NCBI RefSeq assembly: GCF_042682565.1
Contig: NZ_JBHUIC010000030.1
Length of the DNA stretch: 64,000 bases
Direction: 5' to 3' (one strand)
Origin: Pistricoccus aurantiacus
GTDB taxonomy: Bacteria; Pseudomonadota; Gammaproteobacteria; Pseudomonadales; Halomonadaceae
In this document: positions 8,259 through 16,623 of the stretch, one piece after another
How positions within the stretch are numbered: position 1 is the first letter of the stretch
Layout: every line of letters begins with the position of its first letter
Program-made: the position numbers and the translations under genes
The notes under the pieces: generated by a model
Told to the model about the DNA's origin: nothing
Databases searched by the model: none
Seen by the model: only the letters and a program-made list of their open reading frames with translations

Positions 8259-9448
8259 GAAATCACCTCGAGTTCACGGCCAATACGAGTAAACGCTTCG
8301 ATGGCGGTATCGATCTGCTCCGGTGTATGAGCGGCGGACATCTGGGTACGAATGCGCGCCTGGCCCTTGGGCACCACCGGGAAGGAGAAGCCGATCACGT
8401 AGATGCCTTCCTCAAGCAGCCGATCGGCGAATTTCCCCGCCAGTCGCGCGTCGCCGAGCATCACCGGAATGATCGGATGATCCGCGCCGGCAAGCTGGAA
8501 ACCTGCCTTCGTCATGCCGTCCCGAAAGTGGGCGACGTTGTCCCAAAGCTGCCTGCGCAGCTCACCGCCCTGCTCGACCAGGTCGAGTACCTCGAGGCTC
8601 GCGGCGACAATGGGCGGCGCCAGGGCGTTGGAGAACAGATAGGGGCGGGAGCGCTGACGCAGCCATTCGGCGATGGCGCCTCGGGCCGCGGTCACCCCGC
8701 CGGAAGCGCCGCCCAGCGCCTTGCCCAGGGTGGTGGTGATGATATCCACCCGATCCATCACGTCGTGATATTCGTGAGTGCCGCGGCCGCCGTCCCCCAG
8801 GAAGCCGGTGGCGTGACAGTCGTCGATCATCACCATCGCATCATGACGCTCCGCGAGATCGCAGATGTCCTTGAGGTTGGCGATCACCCCGTCCATGGAG
8901 AAGACGCCGTCGGTGGCGATCAGCTTGAAGCGCGCCCCGGCGGCGTCCGCTTCCTTGAGCCGTTCTTCCAGTTCCTCCATGTCGTTGTTGGCGTAGCGGT
9001 AGCGCTTGGCCTTGCACAGCCGGATGCCGTCGATGATCGAGGCGTGGTTCAGGGCGTCGGAAATGATCGCGTCCTCCGCGCCGAACAGGGTCTCGAACAG
9101 CCCGCCGTTGGCATCGAAGCAGGAGGAGTAGAGGATGGCGTCGTCCATGCCCAGGAACTCGGCGAGACGCTTTTCCAGATGACGATGCTCCTCATGAGTA
9201 CCGCAGATGAAGCGCACCGAGGCCATGCCGAAGCCCTGCTCGTCCAGGCCACGCTTGGCGGCTTCGATCAGCGCCGCGTCGTTCGCCAGACCCAGGTAGT
9301 TGTTGGCACAGAAATTGATGACCTCGCCGCTCTCGACGCGGATCCTTGCCTGCTGAGGCGACATCAATTCCCGCTCGTGCTTGTAGAGGCCTTCCTCATG
9401 AAGGCTCTCGATCTGCTGCTTGAGATGCGTCTGAAACGCCTGAGACAT
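8255..9448 (-). CDS. kbl: Glycine C-acetyltransferase (2-amino-3-ketobutyrate CoA ligase)
   Basis: This 397-residue PLP enzyme belongs to the alpha-oxoamine synthase family. Lys243 in TTTLGKALGG is the Schiff-base lysine, and the DDCHATG segment near 209-215 is the conserved cofactor-binding region. The length is within one residue of well-studied Kbl proteins. It converts 2-amino-3-ketobutyrate and CoA to glycine and acetyl-CoA, the second step of threonine breakdown. It lies between nhaC (6 bp gap) and tdh (4 bp overlap). A GAGG motif stands about 9 bp before the ATG. Confidence 0.95.
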   Translation of the reverse strand: MSQAFQTHLKQQIESLHEEGLYKHERELMSPQQARIRVESGEVINFCANNYLGLANDAALIEAAKRGLDEQGFGMASVRFICGTHEEHRHLEKRLAEFLGMDDAILYSSCFDANGGLFETLFGAEDAIISDALNHASIIDGIRLCKAKRYRYANNDMEELEERLKEADAAGARFKLIATDGVFSMDGVIANLKDICDLAERHDAMVMIDDCHATGFLGDGGRGTHEYHDVMDRVDIITTTLGKALGGASGGVTAARGAIAEWLRQRSRPYLFSNALAPPIVAASLEVLDLVEQGGELRRQLWDNVAHFRDGMTKAGFQLAGADHPIIPVMLGDARLAGKFADRLLEEGIYVIGFSFPVVPKGQARIRTQMSAAHTPEQIDTAIEAFTRIGRELEVIS

Positions 9449-9454
9449 GGTGAT

Positions 9455-10960
9455 TTACCTCGAATCGGCGGTTGAATGAGTAAGCTCGGCGGGCTTTTCC
9501 TTCAGTTCTTCCCCGTTGGGGCCTTCATATCTGAGCCCCCAGCCGGTGATCGCCGCGAACAGCATGATCAGTACCAGGAACCAGCCCTGGAGGACGAAGG
9601 GAAAGACCGCGGTAGGGGCTACGCTCGGCAGCCACTCGTAGGTGTTCTGCATCAGTTGGATGGTCGACCAGCCCAGCAGTACCGGTGCCCCCCAGGGAAA
9701 GATATAGCCCAATGCGGAAGTGACCGCGTCGAGCATGTTGGCCCTTCGGTAGCGGTGGATGCGATAGCGCTCACCGAGTTCCTTGACGAAGGGCGCGGCG
9801 GCGATTTCCGCGGCGGTATTGATGGTGATGGCGCTGTTGAGCAGGGCGACGATGCCCCAGATGGAAAGCTCCGCCTTGCGCACGGAATCCTTGATCCAGC
9901 CCATCAGCTTCTGAGTGATCATCTCCATGGTGCCCCCCAGTTTCATCAGATAGGCGGCGGCGACGATGAGCAGGATCAGGATCGCCATGGTGACGTAGCC
10001 TTGAACTCCCTGCATCAGGGCGCCGGTGATCACCGTGTCGGAATCCGCGTCGAAGGCGATGATCTGGGAGAAGACACCGGTGCCGGCGATTATCAGAACC
10101 GGAATCGCCGTCAGGATGCCCCAGGTCAGGGAAGTCAGCAGGTGCTGGCCGGATAATGCCAGCACCAGTACCAGGGCGAAAGGAGCCAGCATCACCAGCC
10201 CCATGGGATCGGTGGATTCCATCATGGCATCCATCGCCGCCGGATCCGCGAAGCTGGTGTCACCGCCCCCGCCGAAGATCGCGAACAGGATGGCCGCGGG
10301 AATCGCCGCGCTGATGGAATACTTGAAACGGCTGCGCACCACCCCGGGCACGTCCGCGTCCTGGGTGGTAGCGGAGACGATGGTGGTATCCGAGACCGGC
10401 GCCAGGTTGTCGCCGAAGATCGCCCCGGAAAGAATCGCCGCGAAGAGCCAGGTCGGATCCCCGCCCACGGCGACCCCGGCGGGGTACATCAGGGTGCAGA
10501 ACGCCACGGTGGTGCCATAGCCGGTGCCCACCGCGGTGGAGAATACCGCCGCCAGAATGAAGGTCATGGCGACGAAGATCCCGCCGGTCACGTTGGAGGT
10601 GCCGCCGAGCCACACCAGACCTTCCACCAGCCCGCCCACCTGGAGCACCTGGGCAAACATGCCGGCGAAGAACCAGGCGACGATGGCCACTACCCCTACC
10701 GGCTGAGTCAAGCCCTCGAAAAGCCCGTTGGCATAATCCGACCAGGCGCTTGAACAGAAGAACAGCCCCAGGATCAGCCCGAACAGCGCCCCCATGACCA
10801 GGCCGATTTCCGAAGACAGACCCAGCACGCTGGTGGTGATCGCCCAGATCACGAAGAAGGTCAGCGGCACCGCCGCCCCCCAGGCGCCAAGTCGAAAATC
10901 CAAGGAATGATCGCCTTCCCGCCGAGCCGTCCGCTCGGATGCTGCCTTGGTGTTTGCCAT
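9455..10960 (-). CDS. NhaC-family Na+/H+ antiporter-like transporter
   Basis: The protein has 501 residues from the ATG at 10960, preceded by AAGGACGGACGAT. An in-frame start 41 codons upstream is less likely because that stretch is arginine-rich and the ribosome site fits the shorter form. About eleven or twelve membrane segments are visible, and GDNLAPVSDTT is the NhaC-family signature. Family members exchange Na+ for H+ or couple ions to small organic solutes. Location as the first gene of a threonine-degradation operon suggests that it may import threonine or a related amino acid, or balance ions that enter with it. This is inferred from context; the substrate cannot be read from the sequence. 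Confidence 0.85.
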   Translation of the reverse strand: MANTKAASERTARREGDHSLDFRLGAWGAAVPLTFFVIWAITTSVLGLSSEIGLVMGALFGLILGLFFCSSAWSDYANGLFEGLTQPVGVVAIVAWFFAGMFAQVLQVGGLVEGLVWLGGTSNVTGGIFVAMTFILAAVFSTAVGTGYGTTVAFCTLMYPAGVAVGGDPTWLFAAILSGAIFGDNLAPVSDTTIVSATTQDADVPGVVRSRFKYSISAAIPAAILFAIFGGGGDTSFADPAAMDAMMESTDPMGLVMLAPFALVLVLALSGQHLLTSLTWGILTAIPVLIIAGTGVFSQIIAFDADSDTVITGALMQGVQGYVTMAILILLIVAAAYLMKLGGTMEMITQKLMGWIKDSVRKAELSIWGIVALLNSAITINTAAEIAAAPFVKELGERYRIHRYRRANMLDAVTSALGYIFPWGAPVLLGWSTIQLMQNTYEWLPSVAPTAVFPFVLQGWFLVLIMLFAAITGWGLRYEGPNGEELKEKPAELTHSTADSR

Positions 10961-11085
10961 ATCGTCCGTCCTTTTTGGTTGTCGTTGAGACGGGGTTGTC
11001 ACAATAGCCCTTCGGAACCGTCTGCAAGAAGGACCTGAGCGAGTCATCTTGATAAGCCATCGCGAATAGTGGTTGCCGATCACGG

Positions 11086-11113
11086 CTGGACTATCCTGAC
11101 TGGACTACCCTGA
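11086..11113. repeat. 14-bp tandem repeat, two copies
   Basis: CTGGACTATCCTGA (11086-11099) is followed directly by CTGGACTACCCTGA (11100-11113), 13 of 14 bases identical. It lies about 130 bp upstream of the nhaC start on that gene's promoter side. Confidence 0.85.
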
Positions 11114-11169
11114 TAAAGGTAGTGCTGTTAAAGCGATACACACTTCCTTGCCGTGGCGCGCTTACCTTG

Positions 11170-11253
11170 TCGCAAGTACCTCGTTACAAATGCCGTCTTT
11201 CAAGTGCTTCGTTTCAAGCGTTTTGTTTCAAGTACTTTGTTCAAGGTAGGAGA
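11170..11253. repeat. Degenerate 14-bp tandem repeat in the ATP-grasp leader, five to six units
   Basis: Units in phase: TCGCAAGTACCTCG (11170), TTACAAATGCCGTC (11184), TTTCAAGTGCTTCG (11198), TTTCAAGCGTTTTG (11212), TTTCAAGTACTTTG (11226), then a decayed unit TTCAAGG at 11240. The three central units are clearly related. The array ends at the ribosome site of the gene starting at 11296. Possible roles are a multi-site operator, a leader RNA element, or simple replication slippage. Confidence 0.75.
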
Positions 11254-11295
11254 TAAACGCCGCTTTCGAAAGCTTCGTCGCCTAAGGGTGTTTCC

Positions 11296-12600
11296 ATGGA
11301 TGACTACAAGAATATCTTCGTGGTAGGTCTCAACGATTTCAATCGCTCGCGCCTGGAGCAGTTGCGTGGCGCGGAACACTACCGCTTCCACGGGGTGATC
11401 GCTCCGGAAGCGGTGTACGACACCGAGGTCTTTTCCATTGCCGATATGCTGCAGGAGGCCACGACCCAGCTCGAAGCCTTCGAGGATCATATCGACGCCA
11501 TCGTCGGCTACATGGATTTTCCGGTGTCCACCATGCTGCCGATTCTCTGCGAACGCTTCGGCACCCGCACCACCTCACTGGAGAGCCTGCTCAAATGCGA
11601 GCACAAGTACTGGAGCCGCAAGGTGCAGCGGGAGGTGATCCCCGAGTTCATTCCCAATTTCACCGCCTTCGATCCCTTCGACGACGACGCCCTGACCGCC
11701 ATCGGCGAAGCCGGGCTCTACTTTCCCTTCTTCGTCAAACCCATCAAGTCCTCCGGCTCCCGGCTGGGTTTTCGCATCGACACCCCGGAGGATTTCTATC
11801 ACGCCGTCGAGCGGCTGCGAGCGGATATCGGCCTGATCGCCGATCCTTTCAACACGGTGCTAGAACATGCCCAACTGCCGAAAGACGTGGCCGAGGTGGA
11901 CGGTGGTTACTGCATGGCGGAGGAGATCATCGGCGGCTGGCAGTGCACCGTGGAGGGCTATGTGTACGAGGGCGATGTGGTCAGCTACGGCATCGTCGAT
12001 TCCCTGCGCTATCCGCAGGTATTGAGCTTCTTCCACTACCGCTACCCGTCCGGGCTGCCGAAAAAAATCCAGGACAAGATCATCGAGCTGACCGACAAGG
12101 TAATGACCCATATCGGCTACGACAACTCCGCTTTCAATATCGAGTATTTCTGGGATGAGGTGCAGGATCGGCTGTGGCTTTTGGAGATCAACACGCGGAT
12201 TTCCCAGTCCCACTGCGATCTGTTCGAGAAGGTCGATGGGGTCAGCAATCAGCAGATCACCGTGGATCTGGGCTTGGGCAAGCGACCGGACATGCCGTAT
12301 CGCCAGGGCGATTATGCGATAGGCGCCAAGTTCTTCTATCGGGTATTCTTCGTCGATGCGGTGGTGACCCGGGTGCCTAGCCGAGAGGAGATCGACGCCC
12401 TGCAGCAGGAGTTCCCCGGCACCTTGATCGCGCTCCAGGTGGAGGAGGGCCAGCGGCTGTCCACACTGGCGGAACAGGACAGCTACAGCTTTGCCCTGGC
12501 CTATATCTGGACCGGCGCCAAGGACGAGACCGAACTGCTGGCCAACTACGAAAGTCTCGCCTCGCGGCTGAATTTCGAGTTCGACGAGATCATCGGTTGA
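11296..12600 (+). CDS. ATP-grasp domain ligase of unknown substrate
   Basis: The protein has 434 residues. An N-terminal pre-ATP-grasp Rossmann-like region (FVVGLNDFNRS) precedes an ATP-grasp core: FPFFVKPIKSSGS binds nucleotide phosphates, MAEEIIGG follows, and the Mg2+ ligands lie in LLEINTRISQSH. ATP-grasp enzymes join a carboxylate to an amine or thiol through an acyl-phosphate. Nothing in the sequence fixes the substrate. Peptide-like ligation is a reasonable guess because the next gene, 59 bp downstream on the same strand, is a CocE/PepX-type hydrolase. AGGAG lies upstream of the ATG with spacer AATG-poor sequence of about 40 bp, so the true ribosome site is not obvious. Carbamoyl-phosphate-synthase-like proteins of this size are common in marine gammaproteobacteria. 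Confidence 0.8.
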   Translation: MDDYKNIFVVGLNDFNRSRLEQLRGAEHYRFHGVIAPEAVYDTEVFSIADMLQEATTQLEAFEDHIDAIVGYMDFPVSTMLPILCERFGTRTTSLESLLKCEHKYWSRKVQREVIPEFIPNFTAFDPFDDDALTAIGEAGLYFPFFVKPIKSSGSRLGFRIDTPEDFYHAVERLRADIGLIADPFNTVLEHAQLPKDVAEVDGGYCMAEEIIGGWQCTVEGYVYEGDVVSYGIVDSLRYPQVLSFFHYRYPSGLPKKIQDKIIELTDKVMTHIGYDNSAFNIEYFWDEVQDRLWLLEINTRISQSHCDLFEKVDGVSNQQITVDLGLGKRPDMPYRQGDYAIGAKFFYRVFFVDAVVTRVPSREEIDALQQEFPGTLIALQVEEGQRLSTLAEQDSYSFALAYIWTGAKDETELLANYESLASRLNFEFDEIIG

Positions 12601-12659
12601 ATGATGCTCGGAAGGCGGCTGATTGATGTTTCAATAATTCACAAGAGCGGGAGATGCCT

Positions 12660-14687
12660 ATGCGTATCGTCGAGCAATTTCCTCACGAGATCCATGAAGA
12701 GGAAACCTGGATTTCCCTGCGCAGCGGTCTGCGCCTGGCGGCGCGCATCTGGCGCCCGGTGGACGCGGAGCAGCATCCGGTGCCGGCGATTCTCGAATAT
12801 CTGCCCTACCGCAAGCGGGATCTCACCGCGCAGCGGGATGCCCAGAACCACGCCTACTGGGCCGGGCACGGCTACGCCGGGGTGCGGGTGGATATTCGCG
12901 GCACCGGCGAGTCCGATGGCGTGCTGACGGACGAGTATCTGCAGGAGGAACTCGACGACGGGGTGGAGGTGCTCGAATGGCTGGAAGCGCAGCCCTGGTG
13001 CAACGGCAAGGTGGGCATGGTGGGCATTTCCTGGGGCGGTTTCAACGGTCTGCAGATCGCCGCGCTGCGCCCGCCCCAGCTCAAGGCGGTGATCACGATC
13101 TGTTCCACGGATGATCGCTACGCGGACGATATTCATCACATGGGCGGCTGCATGCTGGGGGACAATCTCTCCTGGGCCTCGACCATGTTCGACGGCAATG
13201 CCTGCCCGCCGGACCCGGCGCTGGTCCACGAGCGCTGGCGGGACATGTGGCTCGAACGCCTCGAAGGCAGCGGTCTGTGGCTATCCAACTGGCTGCAGCA
13301 CCAGCGCCGGGACGACTACTGGAAACATGGCTCCGTCTGCGAGGATTTCTCGCTGATTCAGTGCCCGGTCTACGCCATCAGCGGCTGGGCGGACGGCTAC
13401 TGCAACGCGGTGTTTCGCCTGCTGGCAGGGCTCGAGGTGCCGCGCAAGGGGCTGGTCGGCCCCTGGGCTCACAAGTATCCGCATTTCGGCGTGCCCGGGC
13501 CCGCCATCGGTTTCCTGCAGGAATCCCTGCGCTGGTGGGATCACTGGCTCAAGGACGAGGACACCGGCATCATGGAGGAGCCCATGCTGCGGGTGTGGAT
13601 GCAGGACAGCGTGCAGCCCTCGGCGCGTTACGAGAACCGCCCGGGACGCTGGGTGGCGGAGCCGTCCTGGCCGTCGTCGAATATTCAGCCCGTCTCTTTT
13701 CGGCTGACCGAGGGCCACGACCTGCTGCCGGGGTCGGAGGGCGAGGACAGCGATGCGACCCTGGACGTGCGCTCGTCCCTTTCCACCGGGCTCTACGCCG
13801 GCAAGTGGTGTTCCTACAACGCGCCGCCGGACCTGCCCCACGATCAGCGGGACGAGGACGGCGGCTCGCTGATCTTTCAGACACCGCGGCTGGAAGAACC
13901 CATCGAGATCTGCGGCCAGCCTCGGGTGGAACTCGAGATCGAATCGGATCGACCGGTGGCCATGGTGGCGCTGCGCCTCAACGATATCGGCAAGGACGAC
14001 AAGGCCACACGAATCTCCTATGGCCTGCTGAACCTGACTCACCGCGACAGCGACGAGCATCCCGAGCCCCTGGAGCCGGACAGGCGCTACCGGGTCACCG
14101 TGCTGCTCAAGCATATCGCCCAGCGCTTCCCGGCGGGACACGCCATTCGCCTGTCCCTTTCCACCAGCTACTGGCCCCTGGCCTGGCCCGCCCCCAAGCC
14201 GGTGCGTCTGACCCTCTGCCCGGGCAAGAGCCGACTGATCCTGCCGGTTCGGCCGCCGCGACCGGAAGAGGAGGCGGCCCTGCGAGAATTCGACAAACCG
14301 GAGGTCGCGCCGCCGCTGCCCAAGACGCTGCTGCAACCCACCCAGGAAAGCTGGCGGGTGATTCGCGATCTGGCCAACGACCAGACGACCCTTGAAGTGA
14401 TCAACGATGAAGGCCGCTACCGGCTGGACGATATCGATCTGGAAATCGCCGCCAGGATCGTCGAACGCTACAGCTACGCCTACGGCAACTACGACAGCGT
14501 CAGCGGCTGGACGGAATGGAAGCGCAGCTTTCGCCGGGGCGACTGGGAGGTACGCATCGTCACCCGTACCCTGATGACCAGCGACCCGGAAAACTTTCGC
14601 GTGCGCGCCACTCTCGACGCCTACGAAGACTCGACCCGAATATTCGCCAAGAGTTGGGATGAATCCTTTCCCAGGGATCTGGTGTAA
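12660..14687 (+). CDS. CocE/NonD family hydrolase (S15 peptidase-like)
   Basis: The protein has 675 residues from the ATG at 12660, chosen over the ATG at 12654 because GCGGGAG (12647-12653) gives correct spacing only for the second. An alpha/beta-hydrolase domain carries the nucleophile Ser124 in GISWGGF, and a C-terminal jelly-roll region resembles the PepX_C domain. Relatives include cocaine esterase, X-Pro dipeptidyl-peptidases and acylases that cleave esters, amides or dipeptides. No signal peptide is visible, so it should act in the cytosol. It follows the ATP-grasp gene and ends before a good terminator at 14733-14762. The natural substrate is unknown. Confidence 0.88.
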   Translation: MRIVEQFPHEIHEEETWISLRSGLRLAARIWRPVDAEQHPVPAILEYLPYRKRDLTAQRDAQNHAYWAGHGYAGVRVDIRGTGESDGVLTDEYLQEELDDGVEVLEWLEAQPWCNGKVGMVGISWGGFNGLQIAALRPPQLKAVITICSTDDRYADDIHHMGGCMLGDNLSWASTMFDGNACPPDPALVHERWRDMWLERLEGSGLWLSNWLQHQRRDDYWKHGSVCEDFSLIQCPVYAISGWADGYCNAVFRLLAGLEVPRKGLVGPWAHKYPHFGVPGPAIGFLQESLRWWDHWLKDEDTGIMEEPMLRVWMQDSVQPSARYENRPGRWVAEPSWPSSNIQPVSFRLTEGHDLLPGSEGEDSDATLDVRSSLSTGLYAGKWCSYNAPPDLPHDQRDEDGGSLIFQTPRLEEPIEICGQPRVELEIESDRPVAMVALRLNDIGKDDKATRISYGLLNLTHRDSDEHPEPLEPDRRYRVTVLLKHIAQRFPAGHAIRLSLSTSYWPLAWPAPKPVRLTLCPGKSRLILPVRPPRPEEEAALREFDKPEVAPPLPKTLLQPTQESWRVIRDLANDQTTLEVINDEGRYRLDDIDLEIAARIVERYSYAYGNYDSVSGWTEWKRSFRRGDWEVRIVTRTLMTSDPENFRVRATLDAYEDSTRIFAKSWDESFPRDLV

Positions 14688-14732
14688 GGGATGGATTGGT
14701 TCCATCCAGATTAAAAATAGCGTCGACATCCC

Positions 14733-14762
14733 GCGCCGTTTGCCGGTTGACGGCGCTTGTTT
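14733..14762 (+). terminator. Terminator of the ATP-grasp/CocE operon
   Basis: GCGCCGT (14733-14739) and ACGGCGC (14750-14756) form a perfect 7-bp stem with a 10-nt loop, followed by TTGTTTA. It lies 45 bp after the hydrolase stop. Confidence 0.7.
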
Positions 14763-14802
14763 ATGAATCACTGTTCTGGTCGTCACCTGTTCGCTCGTCT
14801 AT

Positions 14803-14979
14803 CTAGCCATCATAAGCATCGATGCCAAGCCATTGAGTGCCAATCGATAAAGCCTCGCTGTGGGATTTGCAAAGCTGTTCGCTTATTATCACTTCATATT
14901 CAAGCAACAGAATATGCCACCTGTCTCCTTGCTGTCTGATTTGATAATCCCTGATAATTTTACGATCCGCGATCGTCAT
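14803..14979 (-). CDS. Small hypothetical protein, 58 residues
   Basis: A 58-codon frame starts at the ATG at 14979, chosen because AAGGAGG stands at ideal distance before it; an upstream in-frame ATG at 15000 lacks such a site. The product starts MTIADRKIIRDYQI and alternates charged and hydrophobic residues, suggesting a small soluble alpha/beta protein. There is no signal peptide and I recognise no family. The base composition is more AT-rich than the flanking operons. It shares strand with the next gene (15052-15579), separated by 72 bp. Confidence 0.55.
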   Translation of the reverse strand: MTIADRKIIRDYQIRQQGDRWHILLLEYEVIISEQLCKSHSEALSIGTQWLGIDAYDG

Positions 14980-15051
14980 TTCGCCTCCTTGAAATTCCAT
15001 TCATGTCACCAGCCGCAGCATGTCTATCGATAAGTTCCAGCATGCTGATAT

Positions 15052-15579
15052 CTATGAAATTCTCTTCAACATGCCTTGATCGCGCCGGCATTGTCCTTGC
15101 AAGAAAACCTCCGCCTTGATGTCCTGCAATATATGGACTTGATTCCTGGCTTGCCTGATGAAATCCGCTAGCAGCCTATCCAGACCAGCGGTGGCATTGC
15201 CCGCCTTGAGCCATTCATAAAAGCACTGCGCCCTGTATTCGTGCTGCCAGACTTGTTCCAGAATATCCATGGCCATCGTCGTATGGATAACGAAGAAATG
15301 CCGGCGATCATAGGGTTTTTCTGGGATCGTTTTTCGAGTAAAGGGCGCAATCGCCTCTGACAGCTGTAACGACATGGCGATTTCTTCCAGACGATTTATC
15401 CTGGCGTCGCTTTCCTTTTCCAACTCTTTCATCAGCCGGCTTATGCCGATATTGAAAGGTAAAAATGCCAGCATAATATTTTGATAAAAACTCATTCTTT
15501 CGATTTCTTTTAGCTGAGATTTTGCTAGTACTTCTTCAGCAAAATAACCCTTGTTTGATAGTTTTTTTCCGCTAATCAT
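15052..15579 (-). CDS. Hypothetical helical protein, 175 residues
   Basis: The protein appears almost entirely helical and soluble. HFFVIHTTMAMDILEQVW and YRAQCFYEWLKAG put histidines and glutamates on helices in a way that recalls four-helix-bundle (ferritin-like or hemerythrin-like) proteins, but no canonical metal motif is complete, so I do not assign a function. AAGGA precedes the ATG by about 10 bp. The gene is AT-rich compared with its neighbours, which hints at acquisition by transfer. It is divergent from the Crp/Fnr gene, and a palindrome lies between them. Confidence 0.65.
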   Translation of the reverse strand: MISGKKLSNKGYFAEEVLAKSQLKEIERMSFYQNIMLAFLPFNIGISRLMKELEKESDARINRLEEIAMSLQLSEAIAPFTRKTIPEKPYDRRHFFVIHTTMAMDILEQVWQHEYRAQCFYEWLKAGNATAGLDRLLADFIRQARNQVHILQDIKAEVFLQGQCRRDQGMLKRIS

Positions 15580-15676
15580 GGCGTTATATCCTTATCGTTT
15601 TTAATGAATAAGATCATTAAAATTCCATGCCTTGTATTGTGGAAATAATAAGAATAGAAAGAATGAATAAGTTATC

Positions 15677-15692
15677 TGTGTGCTATCACACA
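15677..15692. promoter_or_regulatory. Palindrome, candidate Crp/Fnr-family operator
   Basis: TGTGTG-CTAT-CACACA is a perfect inverted repeat between the divergent genes at 15579 and 15845. TGTG/CACA half-sites are typical of Crp-superfamily operators, so autoregulation by the adjacent regulator is plausible. The spacing (16 bp in total, inner T and A exchanged) is not the enteric CRP consensus. Confidence 0.45.
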
Positions 15693-15844
15693 TAAGGGGA
15701 TTTTTTCAGTTGATTCAAGTCAGGTTTTTTTGGCTATTTATTAACCTGAGTAAACATGACGCGGATATTTAGAAGCACACTATTACAACGCCACACAAGC
15801 GGCGGTAAGGGATGGCCTTAGGCCGTTCATGTCGGGAGTCATAT

Positions 15845-16597
15845 ATGATCGAGCGCTTTTTACCGCTCCACAATCAGCTGCTGGCAGCGTTGCCCAGTGA
15901 AGTTCAAGAGCGCTTGTTTCCCCATCTCAAATTGATTCGGTTGCCGCTGGGTAAGTTGATTCACCAGCCTGGCAACGTTCCACGCAACGTTTATTTTCCG
16001 ATAGATGCCATTATCTCGCTGATCTACGTGATGGATAGCGGTGCGTCGGCGGAAATTGCCATAATAGGCAAGGATGGCCTTGCAGGTCTTTCCGTCATCA
16101 TGGGCGGTGAAATCACCAACAGCCGAACCGTTGTGCAAAGCGCGGGTCATGCCTATCAGTTGGACAATCAACGATTCAGGGATGAATTCGATCGTCATGG
16201 CGCGCTATTGGAATTGATGCTGCGCTATATCCAAACCTTGATGGATCAAATGGCACAAACCGCCGTATGTAACCGCTTTCATACGATCGACCAGCAGTTC
16301 TGCCGCTGGTTGTTGCATTCCCTCGATCGTCTGCCCGGTGATCAGCTGGTGATGACTCAGGAGCTGATCGCCAATATGTTGGGGGTACGTCGCGAGGGGG
16401 TGGCCCTGGCCGCTAGGAAGCTGCATAAACAGGGCGTTATCGAATATAACCGGGGGCGTATCAAGGTACTGAATCGGCCTGCCTTGGAGCGCCTGAGCTG
16501 TGAATGCTACGCCGCGATCAAGGAGGAGGCGGAACGACTGCTGCCGTATCCTGCCGATCAGAAAAGCCAGACATCATGGCGATGTGGCAAAGCGTGA
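15845..16597 (+). CDS. Crp/Fnr family transcriptional regulator
   Basis: The protein has 250 residues from the ATG at 15845, with GGGAG 6 bp upstream; an upstream in-frame start at 15812 has no ribosome site. An N-terminal cyclic-nucleotide-binding-like beta roll (about 10-125) contains GKDGLAGLSVIMGG. A dimerisation helix follows, then a winged helix-turn-helix (about 170-215) with MTQELIANMLGVRREGV. The Fnr-type cysteine cluster is absent, so it should not sense oxygen through an iron-sulfur centre, and the effector is unknown. It probably binds the palindrome at 15677-15692 and regulates itself and the gene at 15052-15579. Confidence 0.9.
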   Translation: MIERFLPLHNQLLAALPSEVQERLFPHLKLIRLPLGKLIHQPGNVPRNVYFPIDAIISLIYVMDSGASAEIAIIGKDGLAGLSVIMGGEITNSRTVVQSAGHAYQLDNQRFRDEFDRHGALLELMLRYIQTLMDQMAQTAVCNRFHTIDQQFCRWLLHSLDRLPGDQLVMTQELIANMLGVRREGVALAARKLHKQGVIEYNRGRIKVLNRPALERLSCECYAAIKEEAERLLPYPADQKSQTSWRCGKA

Positions 16598-16623
16598 AGG
16601 TTGTTGGTAGCGATAATCGCTTT

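Larger units (their letters stand above)
10961..11295. other. Divergent intergenic region between nhaC and the ATP-grasp gene
   Basis: These 335 bp carry no convincing gene. They hold two sets of short tandem repeats with a 14-bp period (11086-11113 and 11170-11253, listed separately) and must contain the promoters of both flanking operons. The ATP-grasp ribosome site (AAGGTAGGAGA) lies inside the last degenerate repeat unit. Confidence 0.7.

Noticed and set aside
11170..11253. CRISPR-like array
   Set aside because: The units are 14 bp, directly adjacent without spacers, and too diverged; no cas genes are present.
15710..15723. TTGATTCAAGTCAG as an FNR box upstream of the Crp/Fnr gene
   Set aside because: The first half is perfect, but the second half fits only three of five bases. 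The palindrome at 15677-15692 is a better operator candidate.
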